Source: Paenibacillus sp. 481 (lineage in GTDB: Bacteria; Bacillota; Bacilli; Paenibacillales; Paenibacillaceae). From it: a stretch of DNA of 64,000 bases. The DNA is taken from contig NZ_CP075175.1 of NCBI RefSeq assembly GCF_021223605.1, positions 2,362,501 to 2,426,500 of the forward strand. The letters run 5' to 3'. A program made the translations under genes and the position numbers. Of the stretch, positions 22,150 to 30,492 are shown one piece after another. Below the pieces are notes generated by a model that searched no databases, was not told where the DNA came from, and saw only the letters and a list, made by a program, of their open reading frames with translations. Numbering within the stretch: position 1 is the first letter of the stretch; the number at the start of each line of letters is the position of its first letter.

Positions 22150-22965
22150 ATGAAAGAACAACTGTCTCGGCTATTCGGTTTTGCTGATCGTCATACTCAT
22201 GATGAAGTGAAGCAGCTTCCGGTACATGAAATTGTAACGAGCCCTTATCAACCGCGTACTATTTTTGACGAGGAACGGATTGATGAGCTGTGCCAAACAA
22301 TTAAGACGCATGGTGTTATTCAACCAATCGTTGTTCGTCAACGGAACGGCAAGTACGAAATTATTGCAGGCGAACGTCGTTGGCGTGCCGTGAAGCGGCT
22401 TGGACTGGATACGATCCCAGGAATCGTTAGGGAAATCAATGACTCTCAGGCAGCATCTATCGCTTTAATTGAAAATTTGCAACGTGAAGGTTTGACCGCG
22501 ATTGAAGAAGCGTTTGCTTACCAAAAGCTTATTGACCTACATGAGCTGACACAGGAAAGTTTAGCTCAACGGCTTGGAAAGAGCCAATCTACAATTGCGA
22601 ATAAAATACGACTTTTACAGCTTCCAGAAACGATTAAGCAAGCACTCATGGAGCGAAAAATTACAGAACGACATGCGCGAGCTTTACTTTCTCTTGATAC
22701 AGAAGAGATGCAGCTTAAAGTGCTGCATGAGATCATAACGAAAGAGCTTAATGTTAAGCAGACGGAGACGAGGATCGCACTGTATAAGGAAGTTAATAAA
22801 GCGAAAAAGTCGAAGCGTGTTTCGTTTACGAAAGACGTAAGACTTGCATTAAATACAATTAGGCAGTCGGTCGACATGATTACGGGTTCAGGGTTAAACA
22901 TTAAAACTGACGAACGTGACCATGAAGATCATTATGAAATTGTAATAAAAATTCCGAAAAAATAA
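22150..22965 (+). CDS. noc: Nucleoid occlusion protein Noc
   Basis: 271 aa from ATG at 22150. Noc is a ParB-family CTP-dependent DNA-binding protein that blocks division over the nucleoid. ParB-type N-domain ([32 protein letters not shown]), a helix-turn-helix ([19 protein letters not shown]) and an N-terminal [11 protein letters not shown] that resembles the membrane-targeting helix of B. subtilis Noc. A longer reading from 22093 lacks family support. AGGTGG is about 13 nt before the ATG, so spacing is loose. Confidence 0.93.
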   Translation: MKEQLSRLFGFADRHTHDEVKQLPVHEIVTSPYQPRTIFDEERIDELCQTIKTHGVIQPIVVRQRNGKYEIIAGERRWRAVKRLGLDTIPGIVREINDSQAASIALIENLQREGLTAIEEAFAYQKLIDLHELTQESLAQRLGKSQSTIANKIRLLQLPETIKQALMERKITERHARALLSLDTEEMQLKVLHEIITKELNVKQTETRIALYKEVNKAKKSKRVSFTKDVRLALNTIRQSVDMITGSGLNIKTDERDHEDHYEIVIKIPKK

Positions 22966-23007
22966 TGAGCTACAACTAGTCCATGTAATATGCCATCTGA
23001 TGAGATA

Positions 23008-23033
23008 AGCGGCAGGCAAGGGCCGCTATTTTT
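23008..23033 (+). terminator. Terminator after noc
   Basis: 6-bp GC-rich stem agcggc / gccgct with an 8-nt loop, followed by atttttgtttt. Confidence 0.8.
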
Positions 23034-23178
23034 GTTTTGTACTATGGTGACGGTGTAATCAGTGTTTATGATTACTGTTGTGCTGAATGAGCAGCTTTTA
23101 TGCGAACGATAGCAACACTAACCGTTAATCCGACAAGCAGCCAGAGAGGCGAGAAGAATAACATTGGGGTGAAGCGGA

Positions 23179-23940
23179 GTGGCTAAAGTTATTGCCATTA
23201 CCAATCAGAAGGGCGGCGTCGGTAAGACAACGACGACGGTCAACTTAGGTGCTGGATTGGCATTATTGGGGAAACGTGTATTGCTCGTAGATATTGACCC
23301 TCAAGGAAATACGACGAGCGGAATTGGCATAAATAAAGCCGATGTTACAAATTGTATTTATGATGTGATCATAAATGATGTTCATCCGAACGAAGCGATT
23401 TTACATTCAAATGTAGAAGGACTCCATATTATTCCGGCTACGATTCAACTAGCTGGTGCGGAAATTGAGTTGGTTCCAACTATTTCACGTGAAGTTCGAT
23501 TAAAAAGAGCGTTACAGCTCGTAGCACATTCGTATGATTACATTTTAATTGACTGTCCTCCATCTCTAGGCATACTAACAATAAACTCTTTAACAGCTTC
23601 CCAATCGGTCATTATTCCGATTCAATGTGAATACTATGCATTGGAAGGTTTAAGCCAGTTATTAAACACGGTACGACTTGTACAAAAGCATTTGAACACT
23701 ACACTGCAAATAGAAGGTGTATTGCTTACTATGCTTGATGCACGAACAAACTTAGGCATCCAAGTTATTGAAGAAGTGAAAAAGTATTTTCAACAAAAAG
23801 TATATCAAACGATTATTCCTCGTAACATTCGCTTAAGTGAAGCGCCATCACATGGGCAGTCAATTATGACGTATGACCCAAAATCAAAAGGGGCGGAAGT
23901 ATACTTGGAACTTGCTAAGGAAGTGATTACGTATGAGTAA
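23179..23940 (+). CDS. soj: Chromosome partitioning ATPase Soj/ParA
   Basis: 253 aa. A deviant-Walker ParA ATPase that works with Spo0J and, in Bacillus, controls DnaA activity. Walker A KGGVGKTTTTVNLG with the signature Lys near the N-terminus, DIDPQGN and LIDCPPSLG (Walker B). It starts with GTG at 23179, and GGGGTG lies about 9 nt before it. It overlaps spo0J by 8 nt, so the pair is translationally coupled. Confidence 0.97.
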   Translation: MAKVIAITNQKGGVGKTTTTVNLGAGLALLGKRVLLVDIDPQGNTTSGIGINKADVTNCIYDVIINDVHPNEAILHSNVEGLHIIPATIQLAGAEIELVPTISREVRLKRALQLVAHSYDYILIDCPPSLGILTINSLTASQSVIIPIQCEYYALEGLSQLLNTVRLVQKHLNTTLQIEGVLLTMLDARTNLGIQVIEEVKKYFQQKVYQTIIPRNIRLSEAPSHGQSIMTYDPKSKGAEVYLELAKEVITYE

Positions 23941-24787
23941 GCGCTTAGGCCGTGGATTGGACGCATTAATTCCATCATTGTCTGTTAATGATGATGATAA
24001 AATCGTTGAAGTTCAATTAACTCAACTTCGTCCTAATCCATATCAACCACGCAAGCATTTTGATGAACAGTCCATTCAAGAGCTAGCAGAGTCTATTAAA
24101 CAACACGGGATCATTCAACCGATTGTTGTGCGTAGTGTATTGAAAGGCTATGAAATTATTGCTGGCGAGCGGCGCTATCGTGCATCTCAACTTCTTGGAT
24201 TGGCGACAATTCCAGCTGTAGTTCGAGCTTTTTCCGATCAGCAAGTGATGGAAATTGCATTAATCGAAAATTTACAACGTGAAAATTTAAATGCTATTGA
24301 ATTAGCGTTGGCCTATCAATCTTTAATGGATCAATTCTCGTTAACACAAGAAGAGTTGTCCGTTAAAGTCGGTAAATCACGTTCTCATATTGCTAACTTT
24401 GTACGTTTGCTTCAGCTTCCAGAAGAAGTGAAAGCTCTTGTTTCACGTGGAACACTATCGATGGGTCATGCGAGAGCAATAGTTGGCGTTAAAGACACAG
24501 AAACAATAAAAATGTTGGCAAAAACATCCATTGATCAAGGGTGGAGCGTTCGGCAGTTGGAAGAGGCAATTCAATTGCTGAATCGTAAAGGAAATGATAA
24601 AGAAAAGGACAAGAGCAAACCGGGGCGCACGGATCCATATTTGGACGTGCTTGAGGAGTCCTTACGTGAACGTTTCCGTACAACAGTAAAAATTAAGCAC
24701 CAAAACGATAAAGGAAAGATTGAGATTTCATATTTCAGCAAAAATGACTTGGAACGGTTGCTCGAAATGCTACAAGCTATAACATAA
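23933..24787 (+). CDS. parB: Chromosome partitioning protein ParB/Spo0J
   Basis: 284 aa. Spo0J binds parS, spreads as a CTP-dependent clamp and recruits SMC. N-terminal GRGLDALI (Soj contact), CTP domain with GERRYRASQ and ENLQRENLNAIE, helix-turn-helix LSVKVGKSRSHIANFVRLL, and a C-terminal dimer domain. A perfect parS lies inside the gene (24439-24454), as in B. subtilis. It is a paralogue of noc 1 kb upstream. Confidence 0.97.
   Translation: MSKRLGRGLDALIPSLSVNDDDKIVEVQLTQLRPNPYQPRKHFDEQSIQELAESIKQHGIIQPIVVRSVLKGYEIIAGERRYRASQLLGLATIPAVVRAFSDQQVMEIALIENLQRENLNAIELALAYQSLMDQFSLTQEELSVKVGKSRSHIANFVRLLQLPEEVKALVSRGTLSMGHARAIVGVKDTETIKMLAKTSIDQGWSVRQLEEAIQLLNRKGNDKEKDKSKPGRTDPYLDVLEESLRERFRTTVKIKHQNDKGKIEISYFSKNDLERLLEMLQAIT
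24439..24454. promoter_or_regulatory. parS site within parB
   Basis: TGTTTCACGTGGAACA is the reverse complement of TGTTCCACGTGAAACA, a perfect parS. It encodes part of LVSRGT in parB, the same location as the well-known B. subtilis parS in spo0J. Confidence 0.95.
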
Positions 24788-24828
24788 AGCAAGGCTACAA
24801 ACGAATGAATTAAATAATCCGTTCTGAT

Positions 24829-24887
24829 TAGCATGCTTAGTTGTCATCCGTCTTAATAAGGATTAAACTAAGGATGCTATCTTTTTT
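24829..24887 (+). terminator. Terminator after parB
   Basis: 14-bp arms tagcatgcttagtt and aactaaggatgcta with one mismatch, a 23-nt loop and a following CTTTTTT. Confidence 0.85.
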
Positions 24888-24972
24888 GCATAAAATCGTC
24901 GCAATAAAATGAACATCAAGGCAACTGTTTTCGCAACCTAAAATGTCAAATATTTTATATTAAAAATGAAAA

Positions 24973-24992
24973 AGCTGTAATAAATTACAGCT
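24973..24992 (-). terminator. Short hairpin with minus-strand T-tract
   Basis: Perfect arms agctgtaat and attacagct with a 2-nt centre. Read on the minus strand it is followed by TTTTTCATTTTTA, like a terminator facing left. No leftward gene lies immediately to its right, so it may stop antisense transcription into parB. Confidence 0.45.
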
Positions 24993-25086
24993 GTATCTAG
25001 GATAAAATAATATCGAAAATAAAGAGCATTTAAGCACCTTGTTTTCATGCTTTCGTGATCAGCTACGCACATAAGGAGGCGCGTTG

Positions 25087-26247
25087 ATGCCGCAACTTCC
25101 GACGATTTATTTAGATCATGCTGCGACATCATGGCCGAAGCCAGAGCCTGTTTGGGAGGCCATGAAAAAGGCATTGGATGAAGAGGGAGCAAACCCTGGC
25201 CGCGGTGGACATCGCATGGCCAGAGAAGCTGGAAAGCGACTAATGCGTGCACGGATGGCACTCGCTGAGTTGTTTCACATTAGTAACCCTATTCATATTG
25301 CTTTCACAATGAATACGACAATGGCGCTCAATATGGCTATTTACGGATTTGTTAAGCAAGGGGATCATGTCGTTGCCACGAGTATGGAGCATAATTCGGT
25401 CCGAAGACCACTAGAGCAATTGCAGCAACGTGGAGTGATTAGCGTTACTTATGTGGAAACGGATCGCGATGGAACGCTCAATTTGAAGCAACTTGAGCAA
25501 GCGATGACAGTGCGAACTAGACTTGTCATCTGCAATCATAGCTCTAATTTGCTCGGCTCTATTATGCCTATTAGTGATATAGCAGAAATTGCTCATCGTC
25601 ATGGAGCTAAGCTGCTTGTGGATGGAGCTCAGTCGGCTGGCTTACTACCAATAGATGTAAAGTCGCACGGCATTGATATGCTCGCCGTGCCTGGACATAA
25701 GGCATTGCTTGGCCCTCAAGGAACGGGGGCGCTGTACATCGATCCGAGCATGGATGTAGAGCCGCTCATCCAAGGAGGTACTGGCAGCCACTCAGAGGAG
25801 GCGCAGCAGCCGCATACTCGCCCTGACAGGTATGAGGCAGGAACACCTAATACAATTGGTGTTGCGGGCCTAGAGGCGGGAGTGCGTTGGGTGCTGAATG
25901 AATCTGTGCAGAACATATATACGAAAGAGTGGGAATTATCGCAACTGATAATGGAACAATTAAGTTCCATATCTGGACTGCGATTGTTAGGACCGCAATT
26001 AGGACAGCCGCGCACAGGAATTGTTTCCTTTGTTAGTGACAGTCTCGACAGTGCGGCCATTGCGCATCAGTTGGACAGAGAGTTCGGTATTGCCGTCCGT
26101 GCTGGTTATCATTGCACGCCGTTAGCCCATCAAACAGCAGGTACATTAGGACAAGGTGCTGTTCGTGCAAGCGTTGGATGGAATACAACAGAACAACAAG
26201 TTGATGAATACGTTAAAGCGGTACGAGCGATTTGTACACGGGATTAG
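25087..26247 (+). CDS. Class V aminotransferase, cysteine desulfurase-like
   Basis: 386 aa, fold-type I PLP enzyme. The PLP lysine is Lys205 (VPGHKALLG), the PLP-nitrogen Asp is 179 (LVDGAQSAG), and the His before it (CNHSSN) is kept. A Cys at about 343 (RAGYHCTPL) sits where SufS/CsdA enzymes have their persulfide cysteine, so removal of sulfur (or selenium) from cysteine is likely but unproven. AAGGAGG is 7 nt before the ATG at 25087. It starts a rightward group with DUF4446; a DUF3343 putative S/Se carrier is encoded 1.3 kb away. Confidence 0.85.
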   Translation: MPQLPTIYLDHAATSWPKPEPVWEAMKKALDEEGANPGRGGHRMAREAGKRLMRARMALAELFHISNPIHIAFTMNTTMALNMAIYGFVKQGDHVVATSMEHNSVRRPLEQLQQRGVISVTYVETDRDGTLNLKQLEQAMTVRTRLVICNHSSNLLGSIMPISDIAEIAHRHGAKLLVDGAQSAGLLPIDVKSHGIDMLAVPGHKALLGPQGTGALYIDPSMDVEPLIQGGTGSHSEEAQQPHTRPDRYEAGTPNTIGVAGLEAGVRWVLNESVQNIYTKEWELSQLIMEQLSSISGLRLLGPQLGQPRTGIVSFVSDSLDSAAIAHQLDREFGIAVRAGYHCTPLAHQTAGTLGQGAVRASVGWNTTEQQVDEYVKAVRAICTRD

Positions 26248-26268
26248 ATTGAGGCAGGAGAGAGCAGG

Positions 26269-26805
26269 ATGAACGACGTTGTTAAAGAGTGGCTACCATG
26301 GTTAATTATTTGTAGTGCGGCATTATCGTTAATGTTATTTTTTATCGTTATTGTTCAAGGTTCAAAGTTGCGTAAGCTACGCCGTAAATATGACGCAATG
26401 ATGGGCCAAACAGGTGTTGAAAATTTAGAAATGTTATTGGCGGACATGCATAACGATATTGCTAGTCTGCATGAAGCGAAAGATGTTCATCAAGCTGCTT
26501 TAGAGCAAATGAAACAAGAGCATACGGTACATGTGCGTCAAATCAACGATAGGCTAAAAATAATGAAATCCCATGTAGGCATTAAGCGCTATAACGCTTT
26601 TGCAGAACATGGGAGTGACCTTAGCTTTTCGCTAGCGCTCATTAATGAAGAGCATGACGGTGTTGTCATTACAGGTATTCATGGGCGAGAGCATTCCTAC
26701 GTCTATGCTAAACCTATTGATAAAGGGCAATCTACGTACTCGCTATCTCCTGAAGAGAAGCATGCGCTAGAGCAAGCTTCCACAAGGCGCGGTAACGCTT
26801 CCTAA
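26269..26805 (+). CDS. DUF4446 family membrane-anchored protein
   Basis: 178 aa. One N-terminal membrane helix (about residues 10-30), a predicted coiled coil (about 50-95) and a C-terminal DUF4446 domain with VGIKRYNAFAEHGSDLSFSLALIN. Function unknown; widespread near parB in Bacillales and Clostridia. It begins 21 bp after the aminotransferase stop with GGAGAG upstream, so co-transcription is likely. Confidence 0.85.
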   Translation: MNDVVKEWLPWLIICSAALSLMLFFIVIVQGSKLRKLRRKYDAMMGQTGVENLEMLLADMHNDIASLHEAKDVHQAALEQMKQEHTVHVRQINDRLKIMKSHVGIKRYNAFAEHGSDLSFSLALINEEHDGVVITGIHGREHSYVYAKPIDKGQSTYSLSPEEKHALEQASTRRGNAS

Positions 26806-26860
26806 GCCTAAGCTTGAGCCTAGAAGAAATAAGCGTAAGACTAGGCATAGAAGCCAACTA

Positions 26861-27442
26861 CTAGCGTACTGCTCGATGTAGTGTATGATAGATGGCGTCA
26901 GCAATGACGTCGGCAATATTCATAACTAAATGTAAGCGAGTATTTTGTAACACAAAATACTCCATAAAGCCTCCGACGTTGACGATGCCTGTAATATGCA
27001 TATCACCGACCGGGGGCAGTTGTTTATTTACCCCTGCACCAGGCCGAACAGGCCCTTTATGTACTTGAATGTGTCCAATACTGCTGCTTTGCCCAAGGCA
27101 GGCATCAATGGCAATGATGAATGTATCGGGATCACGACCGTGTAGATGATCTATAGTGTCTTGTAAATTCATGGCGTGTACCGGATTCTGAAGCGTACCA
27201 AGTACAGAGAACGAAGTAGACTCATAACGAGCCAACTTTGTACCTACTAGTGGACCAAGGCAATCACCGGTTGAACGATCAGTACCAATGCATACAATAG
27301 TGAGTGTTTGATGAGGCTGACGCAATTGTAAATGATCCATACAAGACCGTATAAGCAGATCGCGTGCGCTCGGTTCATTATGAGCTATTTTGCAAGAGTC
27401 AATGCTGGGTGAGGAAGGATGGTTGGACAAAGGATAGGTCAT
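26861..27442 (-). CDS. yyaC: Sporulation protein YyaC, GPR-like
   Basis: 193 aa. YyaC is a sporulation-associated protein structurally related to germination protease GPR and the HybD fold; its role is not settled. The family blocks VCIGTDRSTGDCLGPLVG, AIDACLG and GDMHITGIVNVGGFMEY are present. GGAGGT is 7 nt before the ATG. It faces left, against its neighbours, so it forms its own unit; the gap to the next gene has a small palindrome (agtata tt tatact). I see no terminator between it and DUF4446. Confidence 0.93.
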   Translation of the reverse strand: MTYPLSNHPSSPSIDSCKIAHNEPSARDLLIRSCMDHLQLRQPHQTLTIVCIGTDRSTGDCLGPLVGTKLARYESTSFSVLGTLQNPVHAMNLQDTIDHLHGRDPDTFIIAIDACLGQSSSIGHIQVHKGPVRPGAGVNKQLPPVGDMHITGIVNVGGFMEYFVLQNTRLHLVMNIADVIADAIYHTLHRAVR

Positions 27443-27550
27443 CGTGCAACCTCCGTTTCTACTATATTGTAGTACTAGTATATGGTTGTAAGAGTATATT
27501 TATACTTCTGCTAACAGAAATGGTGTTAGGATAAAAGAAGGGGTATTATC

Positions 27551-27847
27551 ATGCATACATGGAATTCGGCTGAATGGCTTATTATGGCGTTTGATTCCAC
27601 ACAGCAAGCGCTGCGAGCAGAAATGCTGATGGAGTATATGGATTTGGAAATTGATACTTGCCCAACACCGAAGGAAATTACAGCAGGTTGTGCGTTGTCG
27701 ATTCAATTTTTAGGATTTGATTTGGGACAAGTTAAATCTCTTATCGTGGATCAGCAGGTTGAAATAAGAGGTATTTTTTATAAGGACAAAGACGAATATA
27801 TTGAAATTGAAATGGATCGTGCAACCGATGAAAAAGGAGGAGATTGA
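27551..27847 (+). CDS. DUF3343 protein, putative S/Se carrier
   Basis: 98 aa, small acidic cytosolic protein. DUF3343 members are annotated as putative sulfur or selenium carriers; the CPTPKEITAGCALS block keeps two cysteines in the family pattern. The ATG at 27551 has only a modest upstream AGAAGGGG. The stop is 2 bp before the mscS start, indicating an operon. With a cysteine-desulfurase-like gene nearby, a sulfur relay is possible but inferred. Confidence 0.8.
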   Translation: MHTWNSAEWLIMAFDSTQQALRAEMLMEYMDLEIDTCPTPKEITAGCALSIQFLGFDLGQVKSLIVDQQVEIRGIFYKDKDEYIEIEMDRATDEKGGD

Positions 27848-27849
27848 AC

Positions 27850-28791
27850 GTGAATATAGCTACAGCGAATAACACCGAGAACGTAGGAGACAACATTGAA
27901 CAAACGCTGTCAGTGTTTGAAAAGTGGAAGCAAGATATATGGGCATGGCTGACCGATTTATCTACTTGGGAGGTCATGTTCGTTAGTTTCATTAAGATTT
28001 TATTTATTGTTATTTTGACGCGCGTCGTCACTAAAGTCGTTCATCGCATGATTGAGCATGCAATTTCGAAGCAGCAGCAAACCCGACTTGGAGTGAATCC
28101 AAGAAGGCTCGTTACCGTAGGGAAATTGCTTAAAAATATGACCGCATTAGCGATGAACTTCATTATGGTGTTGTTCATTTTATCGGAGTTCAACATTAAC
28201 TTAGCTCCGTTATTGGCGGGTGCTGGTGTTGTTGGTTTAGCGATCGGTTTCGGGGCACAGAGCTTAGTTAAAGATATTATGACCGGATTTTTCATCATAT
28301 TTGAAGATCAGTTTGCGGTTGGGGACGTTATTCGAGTAGGGCAATTTCAAGGTACGGTAGAAATGATCGGCTTACGTTCTACGCGTATACACAGTTGGAC
28401 GGGAGAAGTATTCATTATTCCGAACGGTATCATTGCGGAGGTAACGAACTTCTCGTTAAATAATGCGATTGCAGTGGTTGACGTTGCTATTGCTTATGAA
28501 GAAAATGTGGAGAAAGCGATTGACGTAATGAACGAATCGTTGGCATCATTGCCGGATCGCAACGAAAACGTAGTAGGTGTACCACAAGTACTGGGCGTGC
28601 AATCGTTAGGACCTTCAGAAATAACGATTCGTATTATTGCCGAATGCCGTCCTTATACGCAGGCGCCAGTATCTCGTCAGATCAATTCTGAGCTGAAAGA
28701 GGCGTTGGACAAACACGGCATTGAAATTCCGTATCCGCGTGTCGTAACGTACCACAGACCAGAAGCAGGAGGGGTGAAGCATGGAACGTAA
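27850..28791 (+). CDS. Small-conductance mechanosensitive channel (MscS family)
   Basis: 313 aa from GTG at 27850. MscS channels open under membrane tension to release solutes on osmotic downshock. Three membrane helices, the pore helix with GLAIGFGAQSLVKDIMTGFFI, and the beta domain FEDQFAVGDVIRVGQFQGTVE. A TTG at 27844 is in frame, but AAAGGAGGA then lies too close. It overlaps the next gene by 11 bp. Confidence 0.95.
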   Translation: MNIATANNTENVGDNIEQTLSVFEKWKQDIWAWLTDLSTWEVMFVSFIKILFIVILTRVVTKVVHRMIEHAISKQQQTRLGVNPRRLVTVGKLLKNMTALAMNFIMVLFILSEFNINLAPLLAGAGVVGLAIGFGAQSLVKDIMTGFFIIFEDQFAVGDVIRVGQFQGTVEMIGLRSTRIHSWTGEVFIIPNGIIAEVTNFSLNNAIAVVDVAIAYEENVEKAIDVMNESLASLPDRNENVVGVPQVLGVQSLGPSEITIRIIAECRPYTQAPVSRQINSELKEALDKHGIEIPYPRVVTYHRPEAGGVKHGT

Positions 28792-29002
28792 ATCGTTTGA
28801 GCTTGGTGACATCGTGATGATGAAAAAGCCACATCCTTGCGGTACAAATGAAATGGAAATTATCCGTATGGGGATGGATATTCGTATCAAGTGCGTAGGC
28901 TGCAAGCATAGCGTACTCGTCCCGCGGGCGAAGTTCGAAAAGAGCATGAAAAAGGTGCTTCGTGCAGCTAGTCCGAAGCCTAGTGAGCGAGCCGATAGCT
29001 AG
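28781..29002 (+). CDS. yyzM: DUF951 protein YyzM
   Basis: 73 aa. Small basic protein of DUF951 with KKPHPCGTNEMEI and RIKCVGCKHSVLVPR; Cys20, Cys38 and Cys41 suggest metal binding. Function unknown, though the gene is stably linked to mscS and the rpsF region in Bacillales. The start overlaps the mscS end; AGGAGGGG precedes it. Confidence 0.93.
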   Translation: MERKSFELGDIVMMKKPHPCGTNEMEIIRMGMDIRIKCVGCKHSVLVPRAKFEKSMKKVLRAASPKPSERADS

Positions 29003-29064
29003 GTAACGGCTTTAAGGGTAAAAGTAGCGGGGACAAAAACGGGAAAAATTTTGCAAGTAGGATG

Positions 29065-29093
29065 TTGCAATACAAAAAGGTCTATGCTAAAAT
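29065..29093 (+). promoter_or_regulatory. tRNA-Ser promoter
   Basis: -35 TTGCAA (29065-29070), 17-bp spacer, -10 TAAAAT (29088-29093) with a TG dinucleotide one base upstream of it (extended -10). It lies 12 bp before the mature tRNA. Confidence 0.8.
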
Positions 29094-29105
29094 TAATTTT
29101 GCTGC

Positions 29106-29196
29106 GGAAAAGTACCCAAGAGGCCCAAGGGGGTTGACTCGAAATCAACTAGGCGTCGCGAGGCGTGCGTGGGTTCGAATCCCACCTTTTCCGCCA
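29106..29196 (+). tRNA. tRNA-Ser (anticodon CGA)
   Basis: 91 nt with a long variable arm typical of serine tRNA. The acceptor stem GGAAAAG pairs with CTTTTCC; discriminator G; CCA is encoded. The anticodon loop ctCGAaa reads UCG codons. T-arm gtgggTTCGAATcccac. A single tRNA transcription unit with its own promoter and terminator. Confidence 0.98.
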
Positions 29197-29215
29197 CTTA
29201 AATATTACATTAACG

Positions 29216-29246
29216 CCCCTTACGCGCTAAGCGTAAGGGGTTTTTT
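29216..29246 (+). terminator. Terminator after tRNA-Ser
   Basis: 10-bp perfect stem ccccttacgc / gcgtaagggg with a 5-nt loop and six T residues. Confidence 0.95.
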
Positions 29247-29333
29247 GATTGCACCACCGCGGCCAATCACCAATCGCCAATAACTAATTACTAATAAGCA
29301 GTAACCCATAACGAAAAACGTTAAATAACAAAC

Positions 29334-29380
29334 AAGGGACCGTCCTTGAGATCTGGTGAGATCTCTGAGGACAGTCCCTT
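29334..29380 (-). repeat. Strong inverted repeat
   Basis: Arms aagggaccgtccttgagatc(t) and agatctctgaggacagtccc(tt) around a ggtg loop, about 20 bp with few mismatches. On the minus strand it is followed by TTGTTTGTTATTT, so it could terminate a leftward transcript. GGGACTGTCC-type hairpins also occur as dispersed repeats in Bacillales, an alternative I cannot test here. Confidence 0.6.
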
Positions 29381-29387
29381 TTCTGGT

Positions 29388-29593
29388 TGACGGTGCTTAA
29401 TTTGGACTCAACACTTCACTGCTTTCAGATCGCTCGGTTTCTAAGATGGTCTCCCACACTTATGCGTGTTATCGACTAAATGGTCTTTAGCACAACGCCT
29501 CGCTTCTCTTATGACGTAAAGCTGATGTCTTCATCATCACTTGGTTTAACCGCCCCACTGTTCAATGGAACAACACCTCGCTTCGCACCGTCA
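29388..29593 (-). other. Gene-free structured segment with ~80-nt degenerate repeats
   Basis: Part of the 483-bp gap 29197-29679, with no convincing CDS. Ends tgacggtgc (29388-29396) and gcaccgtca (29585-29593) are perfect inverted repeats. A motif like caacacctcgcttc recurs near 29409, 29492 and 29570, about 80 nt apart, and tcagatcgctcggtttctaa / tcatcatcacttggtttaac form a second related pair. It may be a leftward noncoding RNA ending at the hairpin 29334-29380, or a MITE-like remnant. No known RNA family was recognised. Confidence 0.4.
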
Positions 29594-29679
29594 GTAGTTA
29601 TTATGAACAAATTCATTTTTTATATACATCGGTTCTAAAAAAAGTTTTAAAAATTTTAAAAATGTTCAGTACAGCATCA

Positions 29680-29874
29680 TCAATGCGTCAAGGCATGCTT
29701 CTTCTTCTTCCACTTACGGTCTTTATTTGTTGTCTCAGGAAAAGTGTCGCCTCGGTTCAGTTTAATCTGCTTGGGATCTTGAATTTCGCTATGGAAACTG
29801 TTCTCTCCAACCTCCATATAAATAGCATCATTTGGTGCTTTGTCGCCTGGAGAATACTCTGTCTTTTCACCCAT
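29680..29874 (-). CDS. yjzC: YjzC-like small protein
   Basis: 64 aa, resembling B. subtilis YjzC: GDKAPNDAIYMEVGE near the start, DP-x-K-I-x-L-x-x-GD-x-FPET in the middle and a Lys-rich tail. Function unknown. AAAGGAGG lies 8 nt before the ATG, which strongly supports a real gene despite its size. Transcribed leftward, opposite to rpsF. Confidence 0.85.
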   Translation of the reverse strand: MGEKTEYSPGDKAPNDAIYMEVGENSFHSEIQDPKQIKLNRGDTFPETTNKDRKWKKKKHALTH

Positions 29875-30049
29875 TACAAGCTCCTCCTTTCGTGTAAGTG
29901 ATCATTTGACTTTGTTAGTGTCGACCGTAATGGCTCGAATCATCAGTTCCTTTACATAACAATGAATAGCAATGCTGGTCAGAACGTGAAATTAAAGTGA
30001 ATGCCAACAAAATTTCGACAATAAGCATAAAGGGAATACCTAGCATAGG

Positions 30050-30078
30050 TTGCGCTTAGGTACAGTTTTTGATATATT
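30050..30078 (+). promoter_or_regulatory. Probable rpsF operon promoter
   Basis: -35 TTGCGC (30050-30055), 17-bp spacer, -10 TATATT (30073-30078), leaving about 75 nt of leader before rpsF. Confidence 0.65.
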
Positions 30079-30099
30079 AATTTAGTGCGAGTTGTCTCG

Positions 30100-30140
30100 C
30101 TCCTTGCTCCTGACAAACCGATCAGGGGCCTGAAGTCCAA
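30100..30140 (+). promoter_or_regulatory. Possible S6:S18 ribosomal-protein leader
   Basis: The leader contains a stem cctga / tcagg with ACAAACCGA in the loop region before AAGGAGGTG. Bacterial rpsF leaders often carry an S6-S18 binding hairpin with a CCG element, giving autoregulation. Assignment rests on position and a short match only. Confidence 0.4.
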
Positions 30141-30157
30141 AAGGAGGTGAAAGTGAA

Positions 30158-30442
30158 ATGCGCAAATACGAATTGATGTACATCATTCGTCCGGACATCG
30201 AGCAAGAAGCTGTTCAAACAACAGTCGAGAAATTCCAAGGCGTCATCTCTAATGGCGGCGAAATTACGAAGCACGATGTGATGGGTAAACGCCGTCTCGC
30301 TTACGAAATCAAGAAGTTCCGTGACGGAGTATACGTTCTCGTTAACTTCACTGCAGAACCTGCAGTAGTAGCTGAAGTTGAGCGTCAGTTGAAAATTTCT
30401 GACGATATCATCCGCTACCTCGTAACGAACGCTGTAGCTTAA
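30158..30442 (+). CDS. rpsF: 30S ribosomal protein S6
   Basis: 94 aa. S6 binds the central domain of 16S rRNA as a dimer with S18. MRKYELMYIIRPD and GKRRLAYEIKKFRDGVYVLVNF are diagnostic. AAAGGAGGTG precedes the ATG. First gene of rpsF-ssb-rpsR. Confidence 0.98.
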   Translation: MRKYELMYIIRPDIEQEAVQTTVEKFQGVISNGGEITKHDVMGKRRLAYEIKKFRDGVYVLVNFTAEPAVVAEVERQLKISDDIIRYLVTNAVA

Positions 30443-30492
30443 TTGCTACAATCACACTCGGATCGTAATTAACGTCAGAAGGAGGGGATATC

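Noticed and set aside
23484-23499. CACGTG-centred motif inside soj as a third parS
   Set aside because: Four mismatches to the parS consensus; too degenerate to claim.
29062-29283. 73-codon open frame over the tRNA-Ser
   Set aside because: It spans the tRNA, its promoter and its terminator.
29388-29593. 6S RNA, tmRNA, SRP RNA or T-box in the structured segment
   Set aside because: Length, closing helix and conserved motifs of these families do not match.
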